8,362 nucleotides of DNA from Candidatus Tectimicrobiota bacterium (GTDB taxonomy: Bacteria > JACPSX01): assembly GCA_016193065.1 (NCBI GenBank), contig JACPSX010000021.1:1-8362 (forward strand), written 5' to 3'. Of the stretch, positions 1 through 6,467 are shown piece after piece (within the stretch, counting starts at the first letter, position 1; every line of letters begins with the position of its first letter). A model generated the notes under the pieces. That model saw nothing but the letters and a program-made list of their open reading frames with translations. It was not told where the DNA came from and did not search any database. The position numbers and the translations under genes were made by a program.

Positions 1-196
1 AGCTCCCCATCTGATGCGGTCCGATTGAAGACCCTCTCTTTCCTAGATCATGTCCACCAATCTGGTGCTTAGCAGTCCCAGCGCTCCACGGTCACAGGCC
101 CTCCGGACTACTTGTGGGTTCCGAGGAAAGAGTGCCTTGTTTCCACCGCCGAAAGTTGCTAGTCTAGTGACAGATTTTTATACGGGAGGGTACGCT

Positions 197-436
197 ATGG
201 TCAAGGTCCATGCACAGCAAGTGGGGCCCGAGAAGGCTCTTGTGGACCGGGAGGAACTTCAACATCTCATAGATGTGGCCCGGAAGGTTGAAGAGGTCGA
301 ACTGATCGAGCTTCAGGACGACTTGCCCACCGAGGGGTTGATGCGGCTAGTCCAGGAGGGCGGGAGTTTCGAGTTTCTTGAAGACTCACGGGAGGACATC
401 TATACGCTCAGCGATTTGAAGGTCCGCTACCGTTGA
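197..436 (+). CDS. Antitoxin of a PemK/MazF-type toxin-antitoxin pair
   Basis: A 79-residue acidic protein (roughly 19 Asp/Glu against 10 Lys/Arg) that overlaps the start of a PemK/MazF toxin by 4 nt. I infer that it is the cognate antitoxin, which would bind and neutralise the toxin and probably repress the operon. The start is ATG at 197, because GGGAGG lies at about 185-190 with normal spacing. The frame stays open up to an ATG at 50, but that extension is Pro/Ser-rich, has no ribosome site and does not look conserved. The middle (about residues 16-40, ALVDREELQHLIDVARKVEE) should form an amphipathic helix. The C-terminal half ends in IYTLSDLKVRYR, probably the toxin-binding tail. I see no clear AbrB, ribbon-helix-helix or Phd fold, so the DNA-binding class is undetermined. 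The role rests mainly on position, size and charge. Confidence 0.8.
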   Translation: MVKVHAQQVGPEKALVDREELQHLIDVARKVEEVELIELQDDLPTEGLMRLVQEGGSFEFLEDSREDIYTLSDLKVRYR

Positions 437-774
437 AAAGGGGGACGATCGTCCTCACCCCTTTTCCGTTCACAGACTTGGCGGGTACGAAAATCCGACC
501 TGCCATCGTGGTTTCCCGGACCGACCGACCAGGGGACGATGTAATCTTAGCTTTCATCACGTCCGTACCATCTTCAAGACTTCTTCCCACGGACCTCTCT
601 CTGGAACCTTCCCACCCGGACTTTCGAGCCACTGGTCTGAAGGTGCGCTCCGTCATCAAGTGCGATAAGCTCGCGACCGTTCAGCGGCGGATCCTCCTGG
701 GTGAGCTTGGAGCCCTCTCTCCACCCCTCATACGGGATTTGGATCAACGGCTGAGGCACGCCTTGAAGTTATAG
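433..774 (+). CDS. PemK/MazF family endoribonuclease toxin
   Basis: A 113-residue protein of normal MazF length, predicted to cut mRNA when not held by its antitoxin. The N-terminus KRGTIVLTPFPFTDL is the classic first strand pair of the family. KIRPAIVVS follows, with Arg22 as the likely catalytic arginine, and AFITS with Thr43 at the position of the second active-site residue. LKVRSVIKCDKLATV (about residues 69-83) matches the family's third conserved block. Translation starts at TTG (433-435), whose last two bases are part of the antitoxin's TGA stop. This TTGA overlap makes toxin synthesis depend on antitoxin translation. No ATG or GTG fits near the conserved N-terminus. All key residues are present, so the toxin looks intact. 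A chromosomal stabilisation or stress role is inferred only from the family. Confidence 0.92.
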   Translation: MKRGTIVLTPFPFTDLAGTKIRPAIVVSRTDRPGDDVILAFITSVPSSRLLPTDLSLEPSHPDFRATGLKVRSVIKCDKLATVQRRILLGELGALSPPLIRDLDQRLRHALKL

Positions 775-854
775 CTAAGCCGCGGTGGAACTGTCAAAAC
801 CGGTGAAAGCCTGCCCCCACCCTTCCCCTCCTCCACGGAGAGGCTGTGTCATAA

Positions 855-907
855 GTCCGTTCATGGTTCGTCCTTCGACGCGCTCAGGAGGCTCACCACG
901 AACGGAC
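855..907. repeat. 53-bp imperfect palindrome (REP-like unit)
   Basis: GTCCGTTC at 855-862 is the exact inverse of GAACGGAC at 900-907. TGGT (864-867) also pairs with ACCA (895-898), and the interior is partly complementary. Words such as TTCGTCCTTCGACGCGCTCAGGA and TCACCACGAACGG resemble a palindromic repeat I recall from many environmental proteobacterial genomes. That similarity is from memory and unverified. As RNA it would fold into a long imperfect hairpin between the toxin-antitoxin operon and the nitrilase gene. Confidence 0.55.
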
Positions 908-960
908 AAGAATATACGGAAACCCAACCAACTACCCGTTCGTCCTCACCCGGAAACCGC

Positions 961-981
961 ACCCGCTTCGCGGGTACCCGC
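961..981. repeat. Compact hairpin plus 12-bp perfect palindrome
   Basis: ACCCGC (961-966), a TTC loop, then GCGGGT (970-975) make a perfect 6-bp stem. The second arm is also half of a perfect 12-bp palindrome, GCGGGTACCCGC (970-981). The segment ACCCGC therefore occurs twice and can pair in two alternative ways with the same GCGGGT. It lies near the centre of the larger inverted-repeat element. There is no T-run after it, so it is not an intrinsic terminator. Confidence 0.55.
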
Positions 982-1110
982 GGTCGAAGAGCGAACGGTG
1001 AATTGCGACACAGTCTCCGAGGGGGGAGGGATTACTTTGAGCCTTCTCCACAGAGAGGAAAGGGTGGCCTCCCTCATCGAGGTGACAGTATACGGGTCTG
1101 GCAGGCGCTG

Positions 1111-1139
1111 TTGACAGGCCACTATCCCGGTTGTACCTT
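1111..1139 (+). promoter_or_regulatory. Candidate sigma70-type promoter for the nitrilase gene
   Basis: A perfect -35 word TTGACA (1111-1116) is followed after exactly 17 bp by TACCTT (1134-1139). This keeps the most conserved -10 positions (T1, A2, T6) but is otherwise weak. The start site would fall near 1146, leaving a short leader with the ribosome site GGAGG at 1147-1151 only just inside the transcript. The position suits the gene at 1160. It lies just outside the right edge of the inverted-repeat element. Confidence 0.35.
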
Positions 1140-1159
1140 CCATCGTGGAGGCAAGCTTG

Positions 1160-1972
1160 ATGGAACGGAAGATCTGGCGGGTCGCCGCGGCCCAGATGAA
1201 CAGCACGAGCGATAAGGAGAGGAACCTGCGGGTGGCCCGGGCCCTCGCCGTCCTGGCGGCGCGGGAAGGAGCCCAGGTGGTGGCCTTCCCTGAGCTCTTC
1301 AACTGGAGAGGCCCCAGCGAGCAGGAAAGGGAGATGGCGGAGCCCCTGGACGGCCCCACGCTCAGCACCATGGCTGCACTGGCCCGCGAGCATCACCTGT
1401 TTATCCTGGCGGGATCCATCCTCGAGTCTCTTCCTGGAGAAGAGCGGGCTTTCAACACGAGCGTCTTGCTGAATCCCGCCGGGGAGCGGATCGCCACCTA
1501 CCGCAAGATCCACCTGTTCGACGTGGACGTGGAAGGGGTGGGGAGCCTGCGGGAGTCCGCGACCCGAAAACCAGGTCAGGAGGTCGTGGTGGATTCCGAG
1601 AGGGGACTTTTCGGCCTTTCCGTCTGCTACGATTTGCGCTTCCCGGAGCTTTACCGGGAACTGACCCGCCGCGGGGCCCGGATTCACTTCGTGCCCAGCG
1701 CTTTCACACTGATGACCGGGAAAGACCACTGGAAACCCCTGCTCCGGGCCCGGGCCATCGAGAACCAGGTTTACATAGTCGCTCCGGCCCAGATCGGCAA
1801 GGGAGTTTCCGGCCCGGCAAACTACGGACACGCGATGATCCTGGATCCCTGGGGGAACATCCTGGCGGGAGCGCAGGACCGGGAGGGAATCTTGGTGGTC
1901 GCGGACTTAGACCTCGGATACCTGGAAAAAGTCAGGAGGGAGCTGCCGGCTCTGGAGCACCGACGCCTCTAA
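1160..1972 (+). CDS. Carbon-nitrogen hydrolase (nitrilase superfamily, Nit1/Nit2-type amidase)
   Basis: A 270-residue cytosolic-type amidase, the usual length for single-domain members. The catalytic triad is complete: Glu45 in VVAFPELFNW, Lys116 in TYRKIHLFDVDV, and the nucleophile Cys156 in GLSVCYDLRFPELYR. Further family marks are AGSI (84-87), FNTSVLLNPAGE (98-109) and WKPLLRARAIENQVYIVAPAQIG in the C-terminal half. YRKIHLFDVDV together with CYDLRFPELYR is typical of the Nit1/Nit2 branch, whose members hydrolyse amides such as deaminated glutathione or alpha-ketoglutaramate. The exact substrate here is not shown. The start is ATG 1160, with GGAGG at 1147-1151 eight bases upstream. A GTG at 1145 in frame has no such site. 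It is alone on its strand and converges with the HAD gene, the two stop codons overlapping. A metabolite-repair or omega-amidase role is the best inference. Confidence 0.93.
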   Translation: MERKIWRVAAAQMNSTSDKERNLRVARALAVLAAREGAQVVAFPELFNWRGPSEQEREMAEPLDGPTLSTMAALAREHHLFILAGSILESLPGEERAFNTSVLLNPAGERIATYRKIHLFDVDVEGVGSLRESATRKPGQEVVVDSERGLFGLSVCYDLRFPELYRELTRRGARIHFVPSAFTLMTGKDHWKPLLRARAIENQVYIVAPAQIGKGVSGPANYGHAMILDPWGNILAGAQDREGILVVADLDLGYLEKVRRELPALEHRRL

Positions 1973-1981
1973 GGCTTTTTT
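1965..1981 (+). terminator. Possible short intrinsic terminator at the nitrilase stop codon
   Basis: GCCT (1965-1968), loop CTA, AGGC (1972-1975) and then six T (1976-1981). The layout is that of an intrinsic terminator and overlaps the TAA stop, but the stem is only 4 bp, so termination would be weak at best. It also lies within the tail of the opposing HAD gene. Confidence 0.25.
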
Positions 1982-2676
1982 CTCCTCTCCACCAAGAACA
2001 AGCTCTCCAGGCGATCCAGATCGATCCCCATGAGGCTCGGAACCACCAGGTTCGCCTCGGCCAGCCGCTCGCGGGGATAGGAATTGGACACAGCCAGACA
2101 CCTCATCCCCGCGCTGCGGGCGGCCTCCACGCCAGCCACCGAGTCCTCGATGACCAGGCACTCCTCGGCCGAAAGGGGAGGAGAGGAATCGGGATTGCTC
2201 CGGTTCAAGAGAGCCAGGGTTTTGACGAAGACCTCCGGGTTCGGCTTGGGCTCCGAGAAATCCTCGGCGCTCACGATGACCTCGAAATACTGCCGCACGT
2301 TTCCCCGGTTCAGGATCTGCTCGATTTCCCGGCGCGCGGCCCCGGAAGCGATGGCCAGGCGGTAGCGCTGGGCTGTCTGCGGGATCAGATCTAAAACCCC
2401 GGGGAAGAAGGTCAGCTTTTGCCGGATGGCTTCGGCGTAGTAGGCTGCCTTGCGGCGGATCAACTCCTCCATGTCGGGGTCGCTTGTTTCCCGCCGGTTC
2501 ACCTGTAAGATGGCTTGAAAACAAGAGCGATCATCCAGGGCCAGGTACTTCTCATGATATTCCTCCGCACTCAGGTAGATCCCCTCCTCGGCTAGAACCC
2601 GGCAAAACGTCTCCTGGTGGATCGGCTCGTCGTCCACGATGACGCCGTTGAAATCAAAAATGACCGCGCGCAACAT
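1969..2676 (-). CDS. HAD-superfamily hydrolase, beta-phosphoglucomutase/phosphatase-like, with D-x-N motif I
   Basis: A 235-residue HAD subfamily IA protein, predicted to be cytosolic and to act on a small phosphorylated metabolite. Motif I is IFDFNGVIVDDEP, with nucleophile Asp8. Position +2, normally Asp, is Asn10. A helical cap follows (about residues 16-90). Motif II is IASGAAR with Ser111, motif III is SEPKPNPEVF with Lys144, and motif IV is VIEDSVAGVEAA with Glu177/Asp178 for Mg2+. The overall order fits beta-phosphoglucomutase-like phosphatases. Asn10 removes the usual general acid/base, so ordinary phosphatase turnover is uncertain. I chose ATG 2676 because GGAGGTGGAGG lies directly upstream and motif I then sits at the usual distance from the start. 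An in-frame ATG at 2724 would add 16 atypical residues. It lies 85 bp downstream of the AttH-like gene on the same strand and may be cotranscribed with it. Its end overlaps the nitrilase stop. Confidence 0.9.
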   Translation of the reverse strand: MLRAVIFDFNGVIVDDEPIHQETFCRVLAEEGIYLSAEEYHEKYLALDDRSCFQAILQVNRRETSDPDMEELIRRKAAYYAEAIRQKLTFFPGVLDLIPQTAQRYRLAIASGAARREIEQILNRGNVRQYFEVIVSAEDFSEPKPNPEVFVKTLALLNRSNPDSSPPLSAEECLVIEDSVAGVEAARSAGMRCLAVSNSYPRERLAEANLVVPSLMGIDLDRLESLFLVERRKKP

Positions 2677-2761
2677 CTTCCTCCACCTCCCGCCAGACTG
2701 CATAGAGAATGGGGAAAGGAGCATAGCATATTTTGCGCCGGGCCACTTCAGAAAATCCCTC

Positions 2762-3880
2762 TCATTCGAATTTCTTCCCCAGGCTCTCTTTGTAGCCGGT
2801 CAGCTCCACGTACCCTTTCCCCCGAATGGGTTTTCCTCTCTGCGTTCCTCGCACCTGCACGCTTCCTTCCCAATAGATAATTCCAGTGGTTAGGCTGGTA
2901 TCCAGCTCTTGTTCGGGAAACGCCGGAGTCACCGTAAGCTCAATTCCCTCCCCAGGAATCAATAAGACCCAACCGCTGGGATAGGGAGTTTGAGAACGGG
3001 GACTGCGCCAGCGCCCGGTAGCCTCGACCGAAAATGCACCAGACGGGAGGTGGATGCTCCTGCCATCGGCCAGGACCCGGGTGCCGCTGGAGAAGGGGTC
3101 GACTCCTCCACCCCGGCGGCGGATCTGGTAGAGCATGATTTCCGTACCGTCTTCGAGTTGAAGACCGAACCAGTCCCAGCCCACCTGCTCGGGGTCCAAC
3201 TGGTTGCTGCCAAACTCATGGTCCATCCAGGTCTCGCCGTTCACTGCAAAGACTTTCTCCCCTAACCGCAGGGAGCCCATGGCCGCAAGACGCGTCAGAG
3301 AATAGTAGTAGGTTGCCCGCCCTTCGCCCGCCCCTTTCCGGCTAAGCCCCTGCTCCCCATGGAGGACGGGCCCCTTGCGGGGGCGCAACGCGAGATTGAT
3401 CTCTCCTTCAGAGGCCGCGGCCTTGAGAAAATGGGTTCCCCCCTGTAACTGCGCCGACCAGTTCTCGACCCAAACCTGATAGCGATCCGTGCGGCTTCCC
3501 GCTCGACCCAGAACTGTTCGATTCATCTTCTGCCAGAAGAAAAATTTCCGGTGCTTGAGGTCCGAGAGGGCAAAATGCGCGAAGTAGAGATCCTCGGCCT
3601 TCCAGGCCGAAGGATTTTCCTCACGGGCCAGATCCTTTAAGCCGCTGCGGAAGAAGGTGAGCTGAAACCCAAATTCCTCTCCCGATGGAGAGCGCAGGTG
3701 GCCCGTGTAGTACCACCATTCGGTGCGGTAGTCCGGGTGCGAGGCATGGTCGCGGGGAAACTGAATCCGGTAACCGGGGGCAGCGGACCGGTAGTGAAAC
3801 GGCCCGAGGACGACGGGCAACACGAGCAGAGCCGAGCACAGGCGAATCCGCAAGCCGGACCGAAGAGGGCGCAGATTCAT
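2762..3880 (-). CDS. Secreted AttH/CrtC-like lipocalin-fold protein (COG5621-type 'predicted secreted hydrolase')
   Basis: A 372-residue protein with an N-terminal signal sequence: Arg-rich residues 2-13, hydrophobic 14-27, no lipobox cysteine. Hallmarks of the AttH/carotenoid-hydratase-like double-lipocalin family are all present: TEWWYYTGHL (53-62), LYFAHFALSD (98-107), GETWMDHEFGS (215-225), GWDWFGLQL (234-242), IIYWEGSV (335-342) and a closing GYVELTGY (356-363). Despite the older name, hydrolase or hydratase activity is unproven for this group. The fold suggests binding of a hydrophobic ligand in the periplasm. It starts 8 nt after the permease C-terminal reading frame, with AGGAA (3890-3886) as ribosome site, so it is surely part of the same operon. 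I infer that it is the periplasmic partner of the FtsX-type transporter, as in AttEFGH-like clusters. Length and motifs look intact. Confidence 0.9.
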   Translation of the reverse strand: MNLRPLRSGLRIRLCSALLVLPVVLGPFHYRSAAPGYRIQFPRDHASHPDYRTEWWYYTGHLRSPSGEEFGFQLTFFRSGLKDLAREENPSAWKAEDLYFAHFALSDLKHRKFFFWQKMNRTVLGRAGSRTDRYQVWVENWSAQLQGGTHFLKAAASEGEINLALRPRKGPVLHGEQGLSRKGAGEGRATYYYSLTRLAAMGSLRLGEKVFAVNGETWMDHEFGSNQLDPEQVGWDWFGLQLEDGTEIMLYQIRRRGGGVDPFSSGTRVLADGRSIHLPSGAFSVEATGRWRSPRSQTPYPSGWVLLIPGEGIELTVTPAFPEQELDTSLTTGIIYWEGSVQVRGTQRGKPIRGKGYVELTGYKESLGKKFE

Positions 3881-3888
3881 GGAATTTC

Positions 3889-4119
3889 CTATTCGTAACG
3901 CAAGGCGCTCGCTACGGGAACGCGGCCAGCCCGGATAGCGGGAAAGATGCCGCCGGCAATTGCAGCTCCCAAGACGAGGGCCAGGGCTTCCGCCACGATG
4001 GCCAGAGGGCTGGCAAACTGGATCGTCCAGCCGAAGGTCTGCAGGTTGATCACGTAAATTAAAATGAGAGACAAAAAGAGGCCCGCCAGGCTCCCCAGCA
4101 GGTGGCCCGTCACTCCCAT
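3889..4119 (-). CDS. C-terminal membrane segment of the FtsX-type ABC permease, in a separate frame
   Basis: Seventy-six codons encode two hydrophobic stretches (about residues 8-26 and 38-61) and end in GGIFPAIRAGRVPVASALRYE, the standard close of a MacB/LolC-type FtsX domain (P-A-x-R-A-x-x-x-x-x-x-A-L-R-Y-E). This is exactly the part missing from the upstream permease. Reading the same frame backward through the upstream gene's stop gives EASLMGV. Joined to IVLT, that makes the usual FtsX continuation RRIVLT-EASLMGVTGHLLG. Its ATG (4119-4117) overlaps the permease TGA as TGATG, and GAGG lies 8 nt before it, so reinitiation is possible. Either it is a coupled second subunit, or it is the tail of one frameshifted gene of about 859 residues. 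I favour the broken or misread single gene. The AttH-like gene follows after 8 nt. Confidence 0.75.
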   Translation of the reverse strand: MGVTGHLLGSLAGLFLSLILIYVINLQTFGWTIQFASPLAIVAEALALVLGAAIAGGIFPAIRAGRVPVASALRYE

Positions 4120-4133
4120 CAGCGAGGCCTCGT
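4117..4133 (-). other. Frame-change site inside the permease (-1 relative shift at a TGATG junction)
   Basis: On the minus strand the sequence reads ACGAGGCCTCGCTGATG. The upstream frame gives Thr-Arg-Pro-Arg-stop. The -1 frame gives Glu-Ala-Ser-Leu-Met, which restores the expected FtsX domain. Adding one G (ACG GAG GCC) would produce a single continuous gene. No X-XXY-YYZ slippery heptamer is seen here, which speaks against classical programmed -1 frameshifting. Confidence 0.7.
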
Positions 4134-6467
4134 CAGGACAATCCGCCGCAGTTGGGAAGGAGCGCAGCCCACGGCGCGCAAAATCCCGGTCTCCCGGGTG
4201 CGCTCGACCACTGAGGCGAGAAGGGCGGAAATGACCCCCAGGACGGCCACCGCCACGGCGATGAGTTCCAGAGCCTTGGTCAGGACAAAGGTCTGGTCAA
4301 AAATCTCCAACACCTTTTCCCGGATCTCCCGGTTCGTTTGCACCACGGCCTCTCCCGGACGGTCCAAGATTTCCACAATCTCCCGCCGCACCTGGTCCGT
4401 GGAGGCCCCGGGGCGCAAAAACACCGGAATCGTACTCAGGCCCGCGTCTCCGAAATCATCGAGAAACCTCTGCCGGTCGATAAGGATCAATCCCTGGTCC
4501 GTGGAGTAGTCGTAGAAGACGCCGTACACGGTGTAGTCTCGAATACCCGACAAGGCAGGAAGGGGGATTTTGTCCCCTTCGCGCACCCCAAAGCGGCGCG
4601 CGAAGCTCTCGGTGACCACAGCTCCTCTGTCCCGTCCCGCCCGGTTGAAGATCTCTCTGCCGTCTCCGGCGCGGAAGCGCAGGTTCCGGTAGTCCCGCAA
4701 GCGGGAGAACTGCCCCGAGGCGAGAACTACGGGTTCACCCCGGAAAGAAATGCGGACCTCCCGGTAACGATCCACCGCCTCCACTCCGGGCAGGCGCTCG
4801 ATCCGGGAAGGCAGGGCGGGATCGAGACGCCCCTGCCGGCGGCCCTCAAAGTGGCCGGCCGGGTAGACGACCAGGTCGGCACGGATCGTGCCCGCAATCC
4901 ACTGCTCGACCGTGAGCCGAAAGCTGTGGACCATGGTCCACAGGCCCACCAGCATGGCCACGCTGATCAAGAGAGCCGCGACCGCGATGGCGTTACGCCG
5001 GAGGGCGCGCCGAAACGAATCCACTCCAAGCGCCCCCACCTGGGCGCAAACCCGTACAGCCAGCGGGCGCACCAGGATACTGATCAGGACGATCGCCGCG
5101 GGAGAGAGGAAGGCAAATCCGGCCACCGTGAGGAAGGCCGCCCCGTAGCCGAACAGAGGGACCGGGCCCACGGGTTTCTGGTTAGCGCACAGGCCGGCCA
5201 GCACCAGCAGCCCCAGGCCCACCGCCCCCCAAAGGGTCCAGCGGCTCTCCCCGCGCTCCTCATAACTGCCCCGCGAGAGCGCCTCCCGCGGCACGATGCG
5301 GGCCGCCTCCAGTGCAGGGATCAGCGTGCCCGCCAGCGCCGCCCCCAAACCGAGAAGAATCCCCAGGACAATCCCCTGAGGGTCGGCAATTAACCGGGGT
5401 GTCACACCGGCAACGTAGAGGGCACCGACGGTGCGAGCCATCATCTTGAGGGCACTGCCGGCAAGACCCCAGCCCAGAAGGATTCCCAGAAGGCTTCCCG
5501 ACAGGCCGTACAAGGCCCCTTCGGCCAGGAACAGAGCGAGGATCTGACTCCGTCCCATTCCCAGCGCGCGCAAAACCCCGATCTCTTCCCGCCGGGTGAC
5601 CACGGCAAACGAAAGCGCATTGTAAATGAGGAAAACACCGACCCCGAGGGCCAGGAAACTCAGGATCCTCAGGTTGAGCTGGAACGAGGCGATCATCTTC
5701 TCAATCTGCCGCGTGCGGGCCTGCGGACGGTCCACTGTGAAGGAGCCGTTTCCCAGAGCCGCGATGCGGCTCCTCACTGCCGCTTCGGAGGCTTCGGGGC
5801 GTAAGACGATGCCGATCCGGTCGATTTTCCCCGCTTTGCGGAAAAGCCACTGGGCCGCCGACAGGTCCAGGAGGACGGTATGGCGGGGGAGAAGCAGCTT
5901 TCGATCTTTTCCTGCCTCGATGACCCCTCGCACCACCAGGTCAACGGCTCCCCGGTCCGTGACCACCTCGAACCGGCGCCCGGGGGCCAGACCCAAGGTG
6001 TCGGCCGCCGGGCGCGGCAGGAGCACGGAGTGCGGGTCCACCAGGAGGCTTAAAAAATCCCGGGAATCTCTTGTGCCGGTCAGGGGGAAATCCCGGAAGG
6101 GGTTAGCGCTGAGCAGATCGAGTCCCAGAAAGAGCAAGGTCTCCCGGGATCCGGCCACGGTGGCGTTCTCCTCGATGCGAGGAACCACCTCGGCCACTCC
6201 GTCAACGGCGGAGACTTTCAGGAGCAGGGTCTCTTCCAGCCCCAGGTCTCCCCGGCTCACCTCAAGCTGGCTTCTGCCCGCTGCGGCTTCGAAGGACTCT
6301 ACGAAGGATCGCTCAACGCTCGTGTTGGCCAGGCGGACGGCCAGCGTCACGGCCACCCCCAGGACGACTCCAAAGAGGGTCAGGAGGTTGCGTAACCGAT
6401 GTTCCCGGAGGTGACTCCAGAACAGAGACACTGCGAGAGTAAGGAAGGAGAAAAGACCTCTCCTCAT
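4119..6467 (-). CDS. ABC transporter permease with two FtsX/MacB-PCD units (AttF/AttG-like), C-terminus cut by frameshift
   Basis: A 782-residue inner-membrane protein. Its order is: TM1 (about 27-47), a first periplasmic MacB-type core domain (48-260), an FtsX domain with TMs near 264-290, 308-340 and 363-388 including RREEIGVLRALGMGRSQ (292-308), two further TMs (411-428, 437-467), TM 492-513, a second periplasmic domain (515-725), and the start of a second FtsX domain (TM 732-757, then VERTRETGILRAVGCAPSQLRRIVLT). It then ends abruptly with RPR, lacking the last two helices, which lie in the next frame (4119-3889). The joined protein would be about 859 residues, normal for a fused ten-helix permease. 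It starts with ATG at 6467 and overlaps the ATPase stop as ATGA, showing tight coupling. Proteins of this type use ATP-driven mechanical motion to move lipoproteins, lipids or other envelope substrates rather than forming a simple channel. The substrate is unknown. Confidence 0.88.
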   Translation of the reverse strand: MRRGLFSFLTLAVSLFWSHLREHRLRNLLTLFGVVLGVAVTLAVRLANTSVERSFVESFEAAAGRSQLEVSRGDLGLEETLLLKVSAVDGVAEVVPRIEENATVAGSRETLLFLGLDLLSANPFRDFPLTGTRDSRDFLSLLVDPHSVLLPRPAADTLGLAPGRRFEVVTDRGAVDLVVRGVIEAGKDRKLLLPRHTVLLDLSAAQWLFRKAGKIDRIGIVLRPEASEAAVRSRIAALGNGSFTVDRPQARTRQIEKMIASFQLNLRILSFLALGVGVFLIYNALSFAVVTRREEIGVLRALGMGRSQILALFLAEGALYGLSGSLLGILLGWGLAGSALKMMARTVGALYVAGVTPRLIADPQGIVLGILLGLGAALAGTLIPALEAARIVPREALSRGSYEERGESRWTLWGAVGLGLLVLAGLCANQKPVGPVPLFGYGAAFLTVAGFAFLSPAAIVLISILVRPLAVRVCAQVGALGVDSFRRALRRNAIAVAALLISVAMLVGLWTMVHSFRLTVEQWIAGTIRADLVVYPAGHFEGRRQGRLDPALPSRIERLPGVEAVDRYREVRISFRGEPVVLASGQFSRLRDYRNLRFRAGDGREIFNRAGRDRGAVVTESFARRFGVREGDKIPLPALSGIRDYTVYGVFYDYSTDQGLILIDRQRFLDDFGDAGLSTIPVFLRPGASTDQVRREIVEILDRPGEAVVQTNREIREKVLEIFDQTFVLTKALELIAVAVAVLGVISALLASVVERTRETGILRAVGCAPSQLRRIVLTRPR

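Larger units (their letters stand above)
817..1067. repeat. Nested inverted-repeat element (MITE-like or composite REP element)
   Basis: This fills most of the 385-bp gap between the toxin and the nitrilase. The ends are inverted copies: CCACCCTT at 817-824 and AAGGGTGG at 1060-1067, each followed inward by a related purine/pyrimidine-rich tract containing TCCAC and GGAGAG-type words. Further in, GGAGAGGCTGTGTCATAA (837-854) is matched in inverse by TTGCGACACAGTCTCC (1003-1018). Inside that, CGTTC...CTTCGACGCG (858-882) pairs with CGCGGTCGAAGAGCGAACGG (979-998). The arms are imperfect but stay in order over about 60 bp each side. No convincing ORF lies within it. GCCT occurs at both borders (809-812, 1067-1070), too short to prove a target duplication. 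It looks like a non-autonomous, genome-dispersed element. Its mobility is inferred. Confidence 0.6.

Noticed and set aside
156-184. TTGCTA-N17-TATACG promoter-like pair before the antitoxin
   Set aside because: The start site would fall near 191, after the ribosome site GGGAGG (185-190), so it could not produce a normally translated message. Left as unproven.
50-196. N-terminal extension of the antitoxin from ATG 50
   Set aside because: There is no ribosome site, and the Pro/Ser-rich sequence is unlike the rest. ATG 197 has GGGAGG at the right distance.
932-1831. Long minus-strand open frame of about 300 codons
   Set aside because: It lies opposite the nitrilase gene, whose catalytic motifs are complete. 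The translation is Gly/Arg/Pro-rich with no family marks: a GC-driven shadow.
4117-4145. Programmed -1 ribosomal frameshift signal
   Set aside because: No slippery heptamer is found at the frame change, and no clear downstream stem was evident by eye.
4338-5393. Plus-strand open frame of 351 codons
   Set aside because: It is antisense to the permease, and its composition (Arg, Gln, Pro, His-rich) is typical of shadow frames.
5626-6414. Plus-strand open frame of 262 codons
   Set aside because: It is antisense to the permease and very Ser/Arg/Thr-rich without domains.
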